Positions 44,968 through 53,680 are shown, counted from the stretch's first letter. The stretch: DNA of 55,410 bases from Mucilaginibacter xinganensis (GCA_026225055.1 JAMFSA010000084.1:1-55410), one strand, 5' to 3'. The notes: generated by a model not told the origin, from the letters alone. Translations and numbers: made by a program.

Positions 44968-46642
44968 GAAAAAAACCATACTGCAAAAGCTGTTGAAATG
45001 CATTCCATATGTGTTTCTGGGCTTTGTTGCTTTGTTTTTAATACTGGCTGTTTATTTGTATTGCGTGGCTATTGATTATCCACCAAAACCAAAAGACATC
45101 AGCAGCGAAAAATTGGTGCGTAGTGAGCCTTCGCCGGGATTTTATACGCTTAAAAATAACTGGTTCCGCAAAAGTAAAAGTGGGTTGTATGAATTGTATG
45201 TTGAGGGGCAGCCTTTTGAGCGGGGCGTAATCAATGGCAAGCTTACTAAAGAACTTGTAGTAAAGCAGGAAGACTATTTTACCGCCCAGATCGCGAAGAT
45301 GGTCCCTTCGGAATTTTACCGGTCTTTTCTGAAATATTTTGTTGCCTGGTTTAACCGTGATCTATCCAAAAATGTAACCGAAGAATATAAAGAGGAGATT
45401 TATGGCATATCCCAATCTGCCTCGGATAAATATCAATATATCGGCTCTAACTATCAACGTATCCTGAATTATCATGGCGCGCATGACATAGGGCATGCTT
45501 TACAGGGTATGGCTTTGGTAGGCTGTACATCATTCGGCACCTGGGATGCGCGGTCACAGGATAGTACTATGATCATCGGCCGTAATTTTGATTTTTATGT
45601 AAACGATGATTTTGCCGTTGATAAGATCGTCGCTTTTTATAACCCTGCACAGGGCTATAAATTTATGACGGTTACCTGGGGCGGGTTTATAGGCGCAGTT
45701 TCGGGTATGAATGAGCAGGGTTTAAGCATTACCATTAATGCTGCTAAAAGCACTTTGCCAACAGGTGCCGCTACCCCGGTGTCATTGGTAGCCCGCGAAA
45801 TTTTGCAGTATGCGAAAAATATTAATGAAGCTATTCAGATCGCCAAAAAAAGAAAAATGTTTGTTTCTGAATCTTTGCTGATAGGATCGGCAAATGATAA
45901 AAAGGCAGTTGTTATTGAAAAAACGCCTACAACATATGATGTTTATGACCCGAATAGTAATTATATAGTTTGCACTAACCATTTCCAGGGCAAGGGATTG
46001 GTTCATACAAAAGAGAATATCGAACAGATGAACAACAGCGCATCATTTTACCGGTATAATCATTTAATGGACCTGTTAAAAAACAATGGTAAAAATACCG
46101 TTCAAAAAACCGTTGATATATTAAGAGATACCAAAGGGTTAAATAACGCTAATATTGGTATCGGCAACGAGAAGTCAATTAACCAGTTTATTGCCCACCA
46201 TTCCATTGTGTTTGAGCCTCAAAAGTTAAAAGTATGGGTTTCAACATCGCCATGGCAGCTGGGAGAATTTGTGTGTTACGATCTGAAAAAGGTTTTTGCC
46301 CTGGAGGGAATGAAAAAAGACCGGGAAATTATAGACAGTAACCTTACCATAGCCCCCGATACTTTTTTAAATACGCAGACCTATAAAAACTTTGTAGCTT
46401 ACAGAAATATTGTAAAGCGGGTAAACGATAACAAAACGGTTGACCCGGACAGCTTAATTATTAATGATCCGCAATACTATAACGCCTATATAGTTGCCGG
46501 CGACTACTCGTTTAAGCTGAAGCAATACAATAAGGCACGTGGTTACTATCAACAGGCTTTAACCAAAGTTATCGCCACAAAAGAGGAAGAGGAATCTGTA
46601 AAACAGAAAATCATAAAATGCAATAAAAAAGCAAGCGGATAA
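44960..46642 (+). CDS. Membrane-anchored C45-family/Ntn hydrolase with C-terminal TPR-like repeat
   Basis: 560 residues. One transmembrane segment at about 14-36. The central part is like acyl-CoA:6-aminopenicillanic acid acyltransferase (C45 family), with GCTSF at 188-192 and IIGRNFDF after it. In C45 enzymes the chain is cut before the Cys, which becomes the nucleophile, here Cys189. Near the C-terminus KLKQYNKARGYYQQALTK is a TPR-like helix pair. Family members transfer acyl groups to amines or hydrolyse amides. Here it may attach or remove an acyl group of the pigment. It overlaps the CrtI-like gene by 8 bases and the antiporter gene by one. Confidence 0.75.
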   Translation: MPEKKTILQKLLKCIPYVFLGFVALFLILAVYLYCVAIDYPPKPKDISSEKLVRSEPSPGFYTLKNNWFRKSKSGLYELYVEGQPFERGVINGKLTKELVVKQEDYFTAQIAKMVPSEFYRSFLKYFVAWFNRDLSKNVTEEYKEEIYGISQSASDKYQYIGSNYQRILNYHGAHDIGHALQGMALVGCTSFGTWDARSQDSTMIIGRNFDFYVNDDFAVDKIVAFYNPAQGYKFMTVTWGGFIGAVSGMNEQGLSITINAAKSTLPTGAATPVSLVAREILQYAKNINEAIQIAKKRKMFVSESLLIGSANDKKAVVIEKTPTTYDVYDPNSNYIVCTNHFQGKGLVHTKENIEQMNNSASFYRYNHLMDLLKNNGKNTVQKTVDILRDTKGLNNANIGIGNEKSINQFIAHHSIVFEPQKLKVWVSTSPWQLGEFVCYDLKKVFALEGMKKDREIIDSNLTIAPDTFLNTQTYKNFVAYRNIVKRVNDNKTVDPDSLIINDPQYYNAYIVAGDYSFKLKQYNKARGYYQQALTKVIATKEEEESVKQKIIKCNKKASG

Positions 46643-47871
46643 TGAATAATAACATTTGGGATCATGCGCTACAGCAGTTGCACTTGCCTTTCACTAACCC
46701 GGTGCTTATTTTTACACTCGTACTTTTTATAATCCTGCTTGCGCCAATTTTAATGGCGAAGATCAGGGTGCCTGATATAGTAGGGTTTATTATTGCCGGA
46801 ACCATCATTGGGCCTTACGGATTAAACCTGCTTACCAAAAACTTGGCGGTTGAGCTTTTCGCTACCATAGGGCTTTTATATATTATGTTTATCGCCGGTA
46901 TTGAACTTAACCTTACCGAGTTTAAAAGGCAGCAGCACAAAAGCCTGATCTTTGGTTTTTTAACCTTTTCAGTACCTATTGTTATTGGTTTCCCCGTTTG
47001 TTATTATTTGTTGGGATATCCGATGATTACCTCACTGCTTACAGCAAGTATGTTTGCTACCCACACATTGGTAGCTTACCCTATTGTAAGTAAATACAAA
47101 ATATCTGAAAACGAAGCAGTATCAGTGACTGTTGGTGGCACGATATTAACGGATACCGCAGTTTTAATTATACTCGCGGTAATTATCGGTGCCAAAAATG
47201 GCGGCTTAACTTCTGCTTTTTGGCTACAGTTAATAACTTCCTTTACTGCATTTGTGTTGATCGTTTCTTTAGTTATCCCCCGTATAGCAAAATGGTTTTT
47301 CAGTAAGCCCGAAAGCAATAAAACATCGCATTTTGTTTTTATACTCACAGGGATGTTCTTTGCGGCATTTTTGGCGCAAATGGCCGGACTTGAGCCCATA
47401 ATAGGTGCATTTATTGGCGCGCTGGCTTTAAACAGGCTAATACCGAGGCCATCAAAGCTATTCAGCAATATTGAGTTTATGGGTAATTCCATATTTATCC
47501 CGTTCTTCTTGATTAGCGTCGGGATGGTGGTTAACCTTCATGTATTTTTCCGAGGCCCGGGTGCGTTAATTGTAGCTATCAGCCTTACGGTTGTGGCCCT
47601 GGTAGGGAAATGGGTATCGGCATTTTTTACCCAAAAAATATTTAGCTATTCGGCTATACAGCGCAAACTTATTTTTGGGTTAAGTAGCTCACACGCAGCG
47701 GCAACACTGGCCATTATTTTAATAGGCTATAAAAGTAAAATTATAGATGACGACATCCTGAATGGCACTGTTGTACTTATCCTTGTTACCTGCATAGTGG
47801 CCTCTGTTACTACTGAACGCGCTGGTAAAAAGCTTGCCTTAGTCACACTCCTTGAGCCTGCTGATGTTTAA
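46642..47871 (+). CDS. Cation:proton antiporter (CPA2/KefB-like membrane domain only)
   Basis: 409 residues with about 12 hydrophobic segments, and the family motifs IAGTIIGPYGLNLL, MFIAGIELNLTEF and GGTILTDTAVLIILA. No cytoplasmic TrkA-N or universal-stress domain follows, so it is a bare transport domain. It exchanges monovalent cations for protons at the inner membrane. Its start overlaps the previous stop (TAATG), so it is co-transcribed with pigment genes. A link such as pH or ion supply to the exporter is speculation. Confidence 0.85.
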   Translation: MNNNIWDHALQQLHLPFTNPVLIFTLVLFIILLAPILMAKIRVPDIVGFIIAGTIIGPYGLNLLTKNLAVELFATIGLLYIMFIAGIELNLTEFKRQQHKSLIFGFLTFSVPIVIGFPVCYYLLGYPMITSLLTASMFATHTLVAYPIVSKYKISENEAVSVTVGGTILTDTAVLIILAVIIGAKNGGLTSAFWLQLITSFTAFVLIVSLVIPRIAKWFFSKPESNKTSHFVFILTGMFFAAFLAQMAGLEPIIGAFIGALALNRLIPRPSKLFSNIEFMGNSIFIPFFLISVGMVVNLHVFFRGPGALIVAISLTVVALVGKWVSAFFTQKIFSYSAIQRKLIFGLSSSHAAATLAIILIGYKSKIIDDDILNGTVVLILVTCIVASVTTERAGKKLALVTLLEPADV

Positions 47872-47895
47872 CCGGTAAAACGATCAGGCTTTTTT
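47855..47895 (+). terminator. Probable terminator overlapping the end of the antiporter gene
   Basis: AGCCTG (47855-47860) pairs with CAGGCT (47885-47890) across a 24-base loop, and six T end at 47895. The 5' arm lies within the last codons of the antiporter gene. The AcpS gene follows 39 bp later, so it may depend on readthrough or its own promoter. Confidence 0.5.
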
Positions 47896-47933
47896 GCTGA
47901 ACTTTATATAAGTTTGGTTAAAATAGACTAATA

Positions 47934-48311
47934 ATGATAGCAGGTTTAGGTATTGATATAGTTGAAGTGGAGCGTATTGCAGAAAAGATCGAGAAAGATA
48001 ATGGCTTTCGCGAGTTAGTATTTTCGGCCAAAGAGATAAGCTATTGCGAAAGCAAGACCCACAAGCATGAGCATTATGCCGCCCGCTTTGCTGCGAAGGA
48101 AGCATTTTTTAAAGCACTTGGATCGGGCTGGCTTAATGGTACCGCTTTTAACGAGGTTGAAATAATAAATAATGAGCAGGGTAAACCAGAAATTGTTTTG
48201 CTGGGCTTAACCCATAATACGGTTAGCTCCCTGGGTGATTTTAATATAATGGTTTCTGTAAGCCATGTTAAATCTACCGCAACAGCAGTAGTGATTATAG
48301 AAAAGGCATAG
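47934..48311 (+). CDS. acpS: Holo-[acyl-carrier-protein] synthase
   Basis: 125 residues, full length for AcpS. GIDIVEVERI with Asp8 and FAAKEAFFKALG with Glu56 are the magnesium-binding motifs. It transfers phosphopantetheine from CoA to the serine of ACPs, so it would activate the two ACPs of the neighbouring operon. A dedicated phosphopantetheinyl transferase is common in aryl-polyene clusters. It could also be the general enzyme of the cell. Confidence 0.93.
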   Translation: MIAGLGIDIVEVERIAEKIEKDNGFRELVFSAKEISYCESKTHKHEHYAARFAAKEAFFKALGSGWLNGTAFNEVEIINNEQGKPEIVLLGLTHNTVSSLGDFNIMVSVSHVKSTATAVVIIEKA

Positions 48312-48472
48312 CTGATGTTTATGTTATAAATTGAGCACAATGGTTGATATTATGAAAAACAGTTTGCAATCAAATGACGCCTAATAAAATGAAACTCATT
48401 TGGTTGCCATTTTCATAGGAAAATTTGATAACTATAATATAATTAACCATTTGTGTTGTTTACTTTAAGACT

Positions 48473-48757
48473 GTGTTCACCCGTGGCTTACCCAACGTAA
48501 CCACCCTGGCTTCGCAACTTAATTTATCGCCCCGTTACCTTAGCGATCTGTTAAAGCAGGAAACCGGTAAAACGGCTATCGAATTGATCCATATTTATCT
48601 TATCAATGAAGCCAAGAACCGCCTGAGAAGTGATGATCAGCGTGTGTCCGAGATTGCTTATGAACTTGGTTTCGAGGACCTGTCCTATTTTTCACGGCTT
48701 TTTAAAAAAGAGACAGGTGTAACGCCTAATCAGTTTAAAAAGCATCTACTTAATTAA
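48473..48757 (+). pseudogene. Remnant of an AraC-family regulator (DNA-binding domain only)
   Basis: An open frame of 94 codons, from a GTG at 48473 or an earlier non-ATG codon, with an in-frame stop at 48440-48442. It encodes the whole AraC/XylS DNA-binding domain: VTTLASQLNLSPRYLSDL, then SEIAYELGFEDLSYFSRL and FKKETGVTPNQFKK. The roughly 200-residue sensor or dimerisation domain normally ahead of it is missing and no fragment of it lies upstream. No ATG starts it. Best read as a 5'-truncated gene. A functional small regulator is possible but less likely. Confidence 0.7.
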
Positions 48758-48772
48758 TAACATTAAAAAAAC

Positions 48773-48997
48773 ATGAAAATTCAACTAACCCAAGAGGTAA
48801 CAACACTAATCCGTGAAGGCAAAAACAAACAAGCAAAAGATATATTTTATGCGGATGATATTGTAAGTATAGAAGGGAACGGTGATAAATTAGAAGGCGT
48901 TGAAGCAATACACCAAAAAAGTACTGCCTGGGCAGCCCAGGTTTCAGAAGTGCATTCTGCTTCGGTTTCCGAGCCATTATTAAAATATTGCGGGTAA
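48773..48997 (+). pseudogene. Truncated SnoaL-like/NTF2-fold protein
   Basis: 74 codons, starting like SnoaL-like proteins (LIREGKNKQAKDIFYADDIVSIEG and EGVEAIHQKS) and stopping after VSEPLLKYCG, where the family normally continues with two to four more strands. About 40-60 residues are missing and I find no continuation in other frames. It begins 15 bp after the AraC remnant, so both look like parts of one decayed locus. Confidence 0.65.
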
Positions 48998-49072
48998 GTG
49001 AGGTGTTTTAGCGGGGAATTTATACCTTTAGCAGAGTAATAGCTGCAAACTTAATAAACCTATATCATAAAT

Positions 49073-49603
49073 ATGACGGACATATTATTGCGCCTCAAAT
49101 CGTGGCAATTGTTTCTTTTGCTTTTGATTTCCTATTTTTTGCCTTCGGGATATGTGTTTGAAAGAGTTGCCAATTTATTATTTATAGGTATTTATCTTGG
49201 TTGGATCTATTCGGTTGGTTTTGTAATGCACTCACTGTTGCCCGACAAACGGAAACCTGGAATTACTTACTTCAAGATCAGCTGTTTGTTTATCATCGTT
49301 CTTTTTATTACACTCAGCTTTACCGGTGGTTATACTATAAACCAGGATAATTACAAAGAATACGGCAACAGCATTTGGTTTCTTGTGCCATTAATATTGT
49401 ACACAATCTGGAGCATGTTATACATGTTCATGTTTGCAGCACAGATGCTCGAATCAATGATTGAAGGTAGACTCGTGCTTAGAAGTGATTCCTTAAAAGG
49501 CTTTTTTGGCTTTTGGTTCTTTCCTTTCGGTGTTTGGTATATCCAGCCAGCAGTTCAACGGGTATTAGATGCGTATGCTGTTGATAAGGTAATGAAAAGT
49601 TGA
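49073..49603 (+). CDS. Membrane protein of unknown function (4-5 transmembrane segments)
   Basis: 176 residues with hydrophobic segments near 12-27, 33-54, 68-86, 98-118 and possibly 143-160. I do not recognise the family. Charged loops are short, and MFAAQMLESMIEGR lies after the fourth segment. It stands alone, between two remnants and the MoaF-like gene. Start chosen at ATG after a small gap. Confidence 0.65.
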   Translation: MTDILLRLKSWQLFLLLLISYFLPSGYVFERVANLLFIGIYLGWIYSVGFVMHSLLPDKRKPGITYFKISCLFIIVLFITLSFTGGYTINQDNYKEYGNSIWFLVPLILYTIWSMLYMFMFAAQMLESMIEGRLVLRSDSLKGFFGFWFFPFGVWYIQPAVQRVLDAYAVDKVMKS

Positions 49604-49705
49604 TAACGTAACTCTGTCTCAAACGCCCTCGTACTATGTCTCAAATGCTGGTTTGATTTTTGCCGCCCTCTGTTAAACTTTATGTAAGATTTAATGATCA
49701 GGATC

Positions 49706-50011
49706 ATGAACATCATCGGGAATAAATTTAAGGTAGATTTTGGCATGGCGAAAGCCATATTGCACATAGAGAGTGAAACGTCTTTAACATTTACCATCAC
49801 AGAAAAAGATGACAATAAGGAAGATACTAAAGAAACAGTTGCTACTGAAATGACCGAACTAAGGCCGCTACTGTTTATGGTAACCTGGAAAGAGCAAAAT
49901 GGCAACACCATTACCCAGGTGCAGGATTATGAGAACGGTATCATCTACTCAAACTGGACGTCTCCTGCCGGAGAGTTTACTCACGCAAAGGGTACGCTTA
50001 GGCCAGTTTGA
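49706..50011 (+). CDS. Small MoaF-like calycin-fold protein
   Basis: 101 residues from ATG at 49706. An ATG 12 bases earlier is also possible. It has MNIIGNKFKVDFG, then strands with FTITEKD, LRPLLFMVTWKEQNG and QVQDYENG, ending GTLRPV. This pattern matches the small MoaF-like domain family (a calycin-type barrel) often found in Bacteroidota. The ligand and function are unknown. Confidence 0.6.
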   Translation: MNIIGNKFKVDFGMAKAILHIESETSLTFTITEKDDNKEDTKETVATEMTELRPLLFMVTWKEQNGNTITQVQDYENGIIYSNWTSPAGEFTHAKGTLRPV

Positions 50012-50041
50012 TAATTTTATACCACGAGTGATAGGATGATG

Positions 50042-50061
50042 GTAACAGAGCGTTCTGTTAC
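50042..50061. terminator. Hairpin between convergent genes
   Basis: GTAACAGA (50042-50049) pairs perfectly with TCTGTTAC (50054-50061) around a 4-base loop. No U run follows in either direction. It covers the end of the minus-strand gene that stops at 50058. A bidirectional mRNA-end hairpin is the likeliest reading. Confidence 0.4.
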
Positions 50062-50291
50062 ATTCTAAGCCTTAACGACACAGATCTTCCAAGGGCCTGT
50101 ACCAGTTCTGAGTCCAGTTCCTGATGGCCTTCTTTCTGCTTCCAAACCAATTTTATATCCCGTATCAACTCTACCTTTTCGCCGTTCAGGAGTAGTTCAA
50201 TTTCGGTAGTGTTTTGGTTAATTGATTTACTGTCTACTATTTGGTAAACGTAATCATTATCCTTAAATGTTATTCGTAATGGTAATCCCAT
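50058..50291 (-). CDS. Small conserved-looking hypothetical protein
   Basis: 77 residues, no signal peptide and no membrane segment. Beta-strand-rich (LRITFKDNDYVYQIVD, EIELLLNGEKVELIRD) and with KLVWKQKEG. I do not recognise the family. It is one of the few small open frames here with plausible codon use and an ATG start. It lies between the MoaF-like gene (convergent) and the DUF3078 gene (same strand, 155 bp downstream). Confidence 0.5.
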   Translation of the reverse strand: MGLPLRITFKDNDYVYQIVDSKSINQNTTEIELLLNGEKVELIRDIKLVWKQKEGHQELDSELVQALGRSVSLRLRM

Positions 50292-50446
50292 GCGCTAAAT
50301 CCTCCGTTGTAAAGATATAATTTCAACGCTTAAGCGCACGTTTTTAAATGGCTAAAACGGCAATCAGGCCATTAAAATACTTTAACAGCCTGATATAAAG
50401 CCTGATATTTTTATTTGCGATGGCGGGCTATTGCTAAGTATTATAG

Positions 50447-51349
50447 CTAAAACTTATACGTGAGCCCTACACCAAAAATCTCCTTCACCTGTAAAAGTGA
50501 GTGATATTCAGTTACCCCATTGCTTAAAACCGGGATTTTGGCCTGCGGGTCAGAGATTAACTCAACACCCAGGTTCACGGTTACCAGCTTGTTTACCTTC
50601 ATGAAAATGTTACCGGCATAATCCATATAAACATTCTGCGGCTTGCTCAGGTAATTGGAGTATAGTTTCAGGATGTTCTCGAAAGTGATGTTCTGGGCCA
50701 GGTTAAATTTGTAGTAAGCATCAAGTGAAGCACCAAATTCAAGCAAGCTTTTGCTGCCTGGCGTTACGCCGTATGATCCGATGTTTGAAAGCGAGTCGTT
50801 CTCAACAAAGGTAAGGCGTATAGCTGCCGGTGAAAAGTTGATCCTAAAGTTATCCGACCTTTTATAGGCAAAACCCGGGCCGAACGTAAGGTATGCAGGC
50901 GCGAATGGTGCCGATATTAAGGTGCGGTGATTAGCATCATCATAAGTATAGCCATTACTAAACTGGGTTTGGAAATTGGCGTAAAAGGTATACAGCCAGT
51001 ATTTGGCCGCCTGATAGCCCAGTAAGCTGTTCAGGATTGCGCGGTCATCGTTTTTGCGCCAGCCCAGGCCATTTTGCTTGCTTAGGCCGTAACCGAGGAT
51101 CACTTTATTATCCCAGCTCCATTTATCTTTTTTGTAGTCGAAATCATAATCGAGCACAATATTTGCCGCCAGGGAGTTTTGCCCACCTGCGGCCCAGTTT
51201 GAGAATGAACTCTGGTTAATAAGTAAGGTGTTTTGCCCGTGAATTGTCCAAACATGGGTAGTGTCTGCAGGTGCAGCCTGGGTAGTTGTTTGGGCGTAAC
51301 CGGCCGCACTTAAGCATCCGATAAATGCCAGGAGTAAGGTCTTTTTCAT
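50447..51349 (-). CDS. DUF3078 outer-membrane beta-barrel protein
   Basis: 300 residues with a signal peptide cleaved near AGYAQ. The sequence shows the DUF3078 pattern: NQSSFSNWAAGGQNSLA near the start, then alternating strands (YDFDYKKDKW, DNKVILGYGLSKQ) and a final strand ending in KF, which is typical of barrels inserted in the outer membrane. The role of the family is unknown. It stands alone on the minus strand with a 350-bp upstream gap. Confidence 0.85.
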   Translation of the reverse strand: MKKTLLLAFIGCLSAAGYAQTTTQAAPADTTHVWTIHGQNTLLINQSSFSNWAAGGQNSLAANIVLDYDFDYKKDKWSWDNKVILGYGLSKQNGLGWRKNDDRAILNSLLGYQAAKYWLYTFYANFQTQFSNGYTYDDANHRTLISAPFAPAYLTFGPGFAYKRSDNFRINFSPAAIRLTFVENDSLSNIGSYGVTPGSKSLLEFGASLDAYYKFNLAQNITFENILKLYSNYLSKPQNVYMDYAGNIFMKVNKLVTVNLGVELISDPQAKIPVLSNGVTEYHSLLQVKEIFGVGLTYKF

Positions 51350-51702
51350 ATTGATAGTTTTAGATGTGATGATCTAATTTACAATAAATATGTTTTGAAA
51401 CCGCCAATCGGCGATATTTCATGAAAAATTAACCTATATATAATGGCATTGCACACCCGGGTAAACTAAAAAATATGATGTGTTATTTTTGCCATGAAAT
51501 TCTCAAAACGATACATTTTGAGTATACATCCGTTTCATTTTGATAATTGCGTCGCTTAAAAAAACAAAAGGAATAAGATGTTTTAATAGTTAAAAATTAA
51601 GTTTTGGCGTAGTATTGTATAAGAATGGTAATTTTTTAGTGGTTATAATTTTTTGGCATGGGTTTAGCTGAAAGGCTATGAACAATATTAACATTTTAAG
51701 TG
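51350..51702. other. 353-bp intergenic region, divergent
   Basis: Lies between the DUF3078 gene (leftward) and the small membrane protein gene (rightward), so promoters for both should be here. The DNA is very A/T-rich. I see no convincing -7/-33 pair, no repeat, no hairpin and no gene in it. Confidence 0.5.
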
Positions 51703-51888
51703 ATGACAACATTATACACAGTGCTTGAAGTACTCGCACTATTAGCCGTTATTATAATACCGTTGGGCGGCCCTCAGAAAAAACCAGCCAAAACACCACA
51801 TCAAATAAGCAACATATTAGTGAATGAAGAAGGTTACCTGGAATATGCGATTGATCATGATACAGATCAACATCACCCGGTTCTTTAA
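51703..51888 (+). CDS. Small membrane protein of unknown function
   Basis: 61 residues from ATG at 51703. A GTG three bases upstream is an alternative. One hydrophobic segment (about 3-22, YTVLEVLALLAVIIIPLGG) is followed by a basic stretch (PQKKPAKTPH) and an acidic tail ending HDTDQHHPVL. Not recognised. A terminator-like hairpin follows, which supports a real gene. Confidence 0.5.
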   Translation: MTTLYTVLEVLALLAVIIIPLGGPQKKPAKTPHQISNILVNEEGYLEYAIDHDTDQHHPVL

Positions 51889-51914
51889 TTGGTATAGCAA
51901 CCGTATTGTAAAAC

Positions 51915-51940
51915 CTTTCAGCAATGGAGGGTTTTTTTAT
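51915..51940 (+). terminator. Possible terminator after the small membrane protein gene
   Basis: An AAACCT arm and a GGGTTTT arm surround TTCAGCAATGG, ending in a run of T up to about 51940. The stem is short (5-6 bp including a G-T pair). Confidence 0.4.
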
Positions 51941-52034
51941 GGGCGGTGGTTTGATTTACCTGCCCTTATTCTTAAAATAACTTATATTCGCCACCGTTAG
52001 GCAGCTTAATTTTAATTACAAAACCCAACCTTAA

Positions 52035-52670
52035 ATGATGCAAACATTCATGGCGGCACCTGTAGCGTCGGTCATATTTATAATAACTATCCTTACTTCA
52101 TTAATGGCCTTCAGTAATGAAGAATTACTGTCCAAATTTATACTGCACCCTTACACGGTTTATCGCAAAAAGAATATCTACACCTTATTTACCAGTGGCC
52201 TTATTCATAATGATTGGATGCACCTGATATTTAACATGTTCTCGTATTTCTTTTTTGCCTTTAACCTCGAACCCATCATCGGGCATTGGCAATTCGCCGT
52301 TCTGTATATCGTGAGTTTGGCGGCAAGCGACCTGCCAACTATCTTCAAGCATAAGGATGATTATCGTTATCACAGTCTGGGAGCATCGGGTGCAGTGAGC
52401 GCGGTAATTTTTGGTTCGATATTATACAATCCATGGGCCACCATGATGATATTGCCTATCCCCATCCCAATCTGGTATTTTGCCTTTGGCGTATTGTACC
52501 TGGTTTATTGCCATTATGCTGCAAGATACTCGCGCGATAATGTTAACCACGACGCGCACTTATTCGGCGCTATATGTGGTTTGGCGCTAACCATTATATT
52601 GCATCCGAGTGTTGTTCATTCCTTTTTTCAGCAGATCAGCGAGGGAGCGAAATATCATCTGCATTTTTAA
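52035..52670 (+). CDS. Rhomboid-family intramembrane serine protease
   Basis: 211 residues with six hydrophobic segments. The catalytic serine is Ser118 in GASGAVSAV and the catalytic His is His175 in NHDAHLFGA, the rhomboid dyad. LIHNDWMHLIFNMFSYF, the conserved H-x3-N region, is present after the first membrane segment. It cleaves membrane proteins within the bilayer. The gene ends inside the 3' end of the convergent gene (35-bp overlap). Confidence 0.9.
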   Translation: MMQTFMAAPVASVIFIITILTSLMAFSNEELLSKFILHPYTVYRKKNIYTLFTSGLIHNDWMHLIFNMFSYFFFAFNLEPIIGHWQFAVLYIVSLAASDLPTIFKHKDDYRYHSLGASGAVSAVIFGSILYNPWATMMILPIPIPIWYFAFGVLYLVYCHYAARYSRDNVNHDAHLFGAICGLALTIILHPSVVHSFFQQISEGAKYHLHF

Positions 52671-53625
52671 AATCACCATCGGCATCAAACAAAAAGCTCA
52701 TGGGGTTTTCCGGATCTTTGATGATCTCCAACAGCAGGAAACCCCAGTTTTTCCAGAAGCTTTCCAGCACCTGGCCGTAGGTTTTATTGTTCCAGGTATC
52801 AAAGAGTGGTTTGCTGCTCATACCGCGTAGCGGCATAGCTTCAATATAAATATCATCGCCTACAGGCAAAATATTATATTCCGGCAAGCGGTTAAACAGG
52901 TAAGCCGAATAAAATACCCGCCCGCTAAATTCCTCAAACTGTATAGGGTGCAGGGTTTTTCCTTCTATTTTTTCCAATACCTCGCGGTGATACATGCGGT
53001 TGGCGCCGTTATCCTGCAAACAGATGATCAGCCCGAAATCTTTAATCCGCAAAGCGAAGGTCATGGTGTTGATCTCGTCGCGGTAGCCAAACTCTTCTTC
53101 ATTGTTCTCTACCTTAAATAAAAATAGGCTGAAAGGCTTAAAATCCTCGAAATAAATGGGTTGGTTAATGCTCTGCAACATTAAATGCAGCTGGCTGAAC
53201 TTATGGATAATGGATTGTGAGATATTAAATTCCTCACCCTGCGAGTGCTGTAATTTTATGCCTGATTGGATCTCGTTAAAAATAATACCGTAAAGTAGTT
53301 TGCCTGCCCATTGAAATAGCTTTTGCTCGTCCAATTCTTTTATGGCATCGTACCCTATGTTAAACGCGGCGGCTATTTCAGCTTCCAAAGGTTCAAGGTA
53401 AGCTTCGTTTATCTGTGCGGAGCAGGGTAGTTTCAAATCTTTATAGGTAGCCATGCTTTCATCAAGCAGTTTAAAGGGCTTATCTTCCAGGCCATACATG
53501 CTCATGAGCCATTGCGGGAAGATCTGGATCTTTTCTTCTTCGGAATGTAACTTTTGTCCGCTTAAAAAACAGGTGGAATTGCTGAAGTTAGATTTCTCGA
53601 ACGGATAATAAATTTGTGCCGGCAT
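52636..53625 (-). CDS. Conserved protein of unknown function
   Basis: 329 residues from ATG at 53625 (MPAQIYYPFEK), preferred because an upstream start at 53652 would extend towards the divergent gene and adds no recognisable feature. The body is soluble, with no signal peptide. A CFLSGQKL stretch near the start and the pattern FQWAGKLLYGIIFNEIQ in the middle give no family I know. I recall similar proteins in other Bacteroidota. The end overlaps the rhomboid gene by 35 bp. Confidence 0.75.
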   Translation of the reverse strand: MPAQIYYPFEKSNFSNSTCFLSGQKLHSEEEKIQIFPQWLMSMYGLEDKPFKLLDESMATYKDLKLPCSAQINEAYLEPLEAEIAAAFNIGYDAIKELDEQKLFQWAGKLLYGIIFNEIQSGIKLQHSQGEEFNISQSIIHKFSQLHLMLQSINQPIYFEDFKPFSLFLFKVENNEEEFGYRDEINTMTFALRIKDFGLIICLQDNGANRMYHREVLEKIEGKTLHPIQFEEFSGRVFYSAYLFNRLPEYNILPVGDDIYIEAMPLRGMSSKPLFDTWNNKTYGQVLESFWKNWGFLLLEIIKDPENPMSFLFDADGDFKNADDISLPR

Positions 53626-53680
53626 AGCCGCAAAGATAGATATGATTTTCAATCTGAAAATTTTAGCTTTGAATTATAAC

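Noticed and set aside
47934..48311. AcpS as certainly cluster-specific
   Set aside because: Every bacterium needs a holo-ACP synthase, and a terminator-like hairpin separates this gene from the antiporter gene, so it may be the general enzyme.
48473..48757. The AraC-type fragment as the regulator that binds the 42-bp box
   Set aside because: It is truncated at the 5' end, lies about 28 kb away from the boxes and has no sensor domain. Nothing links it to the box.
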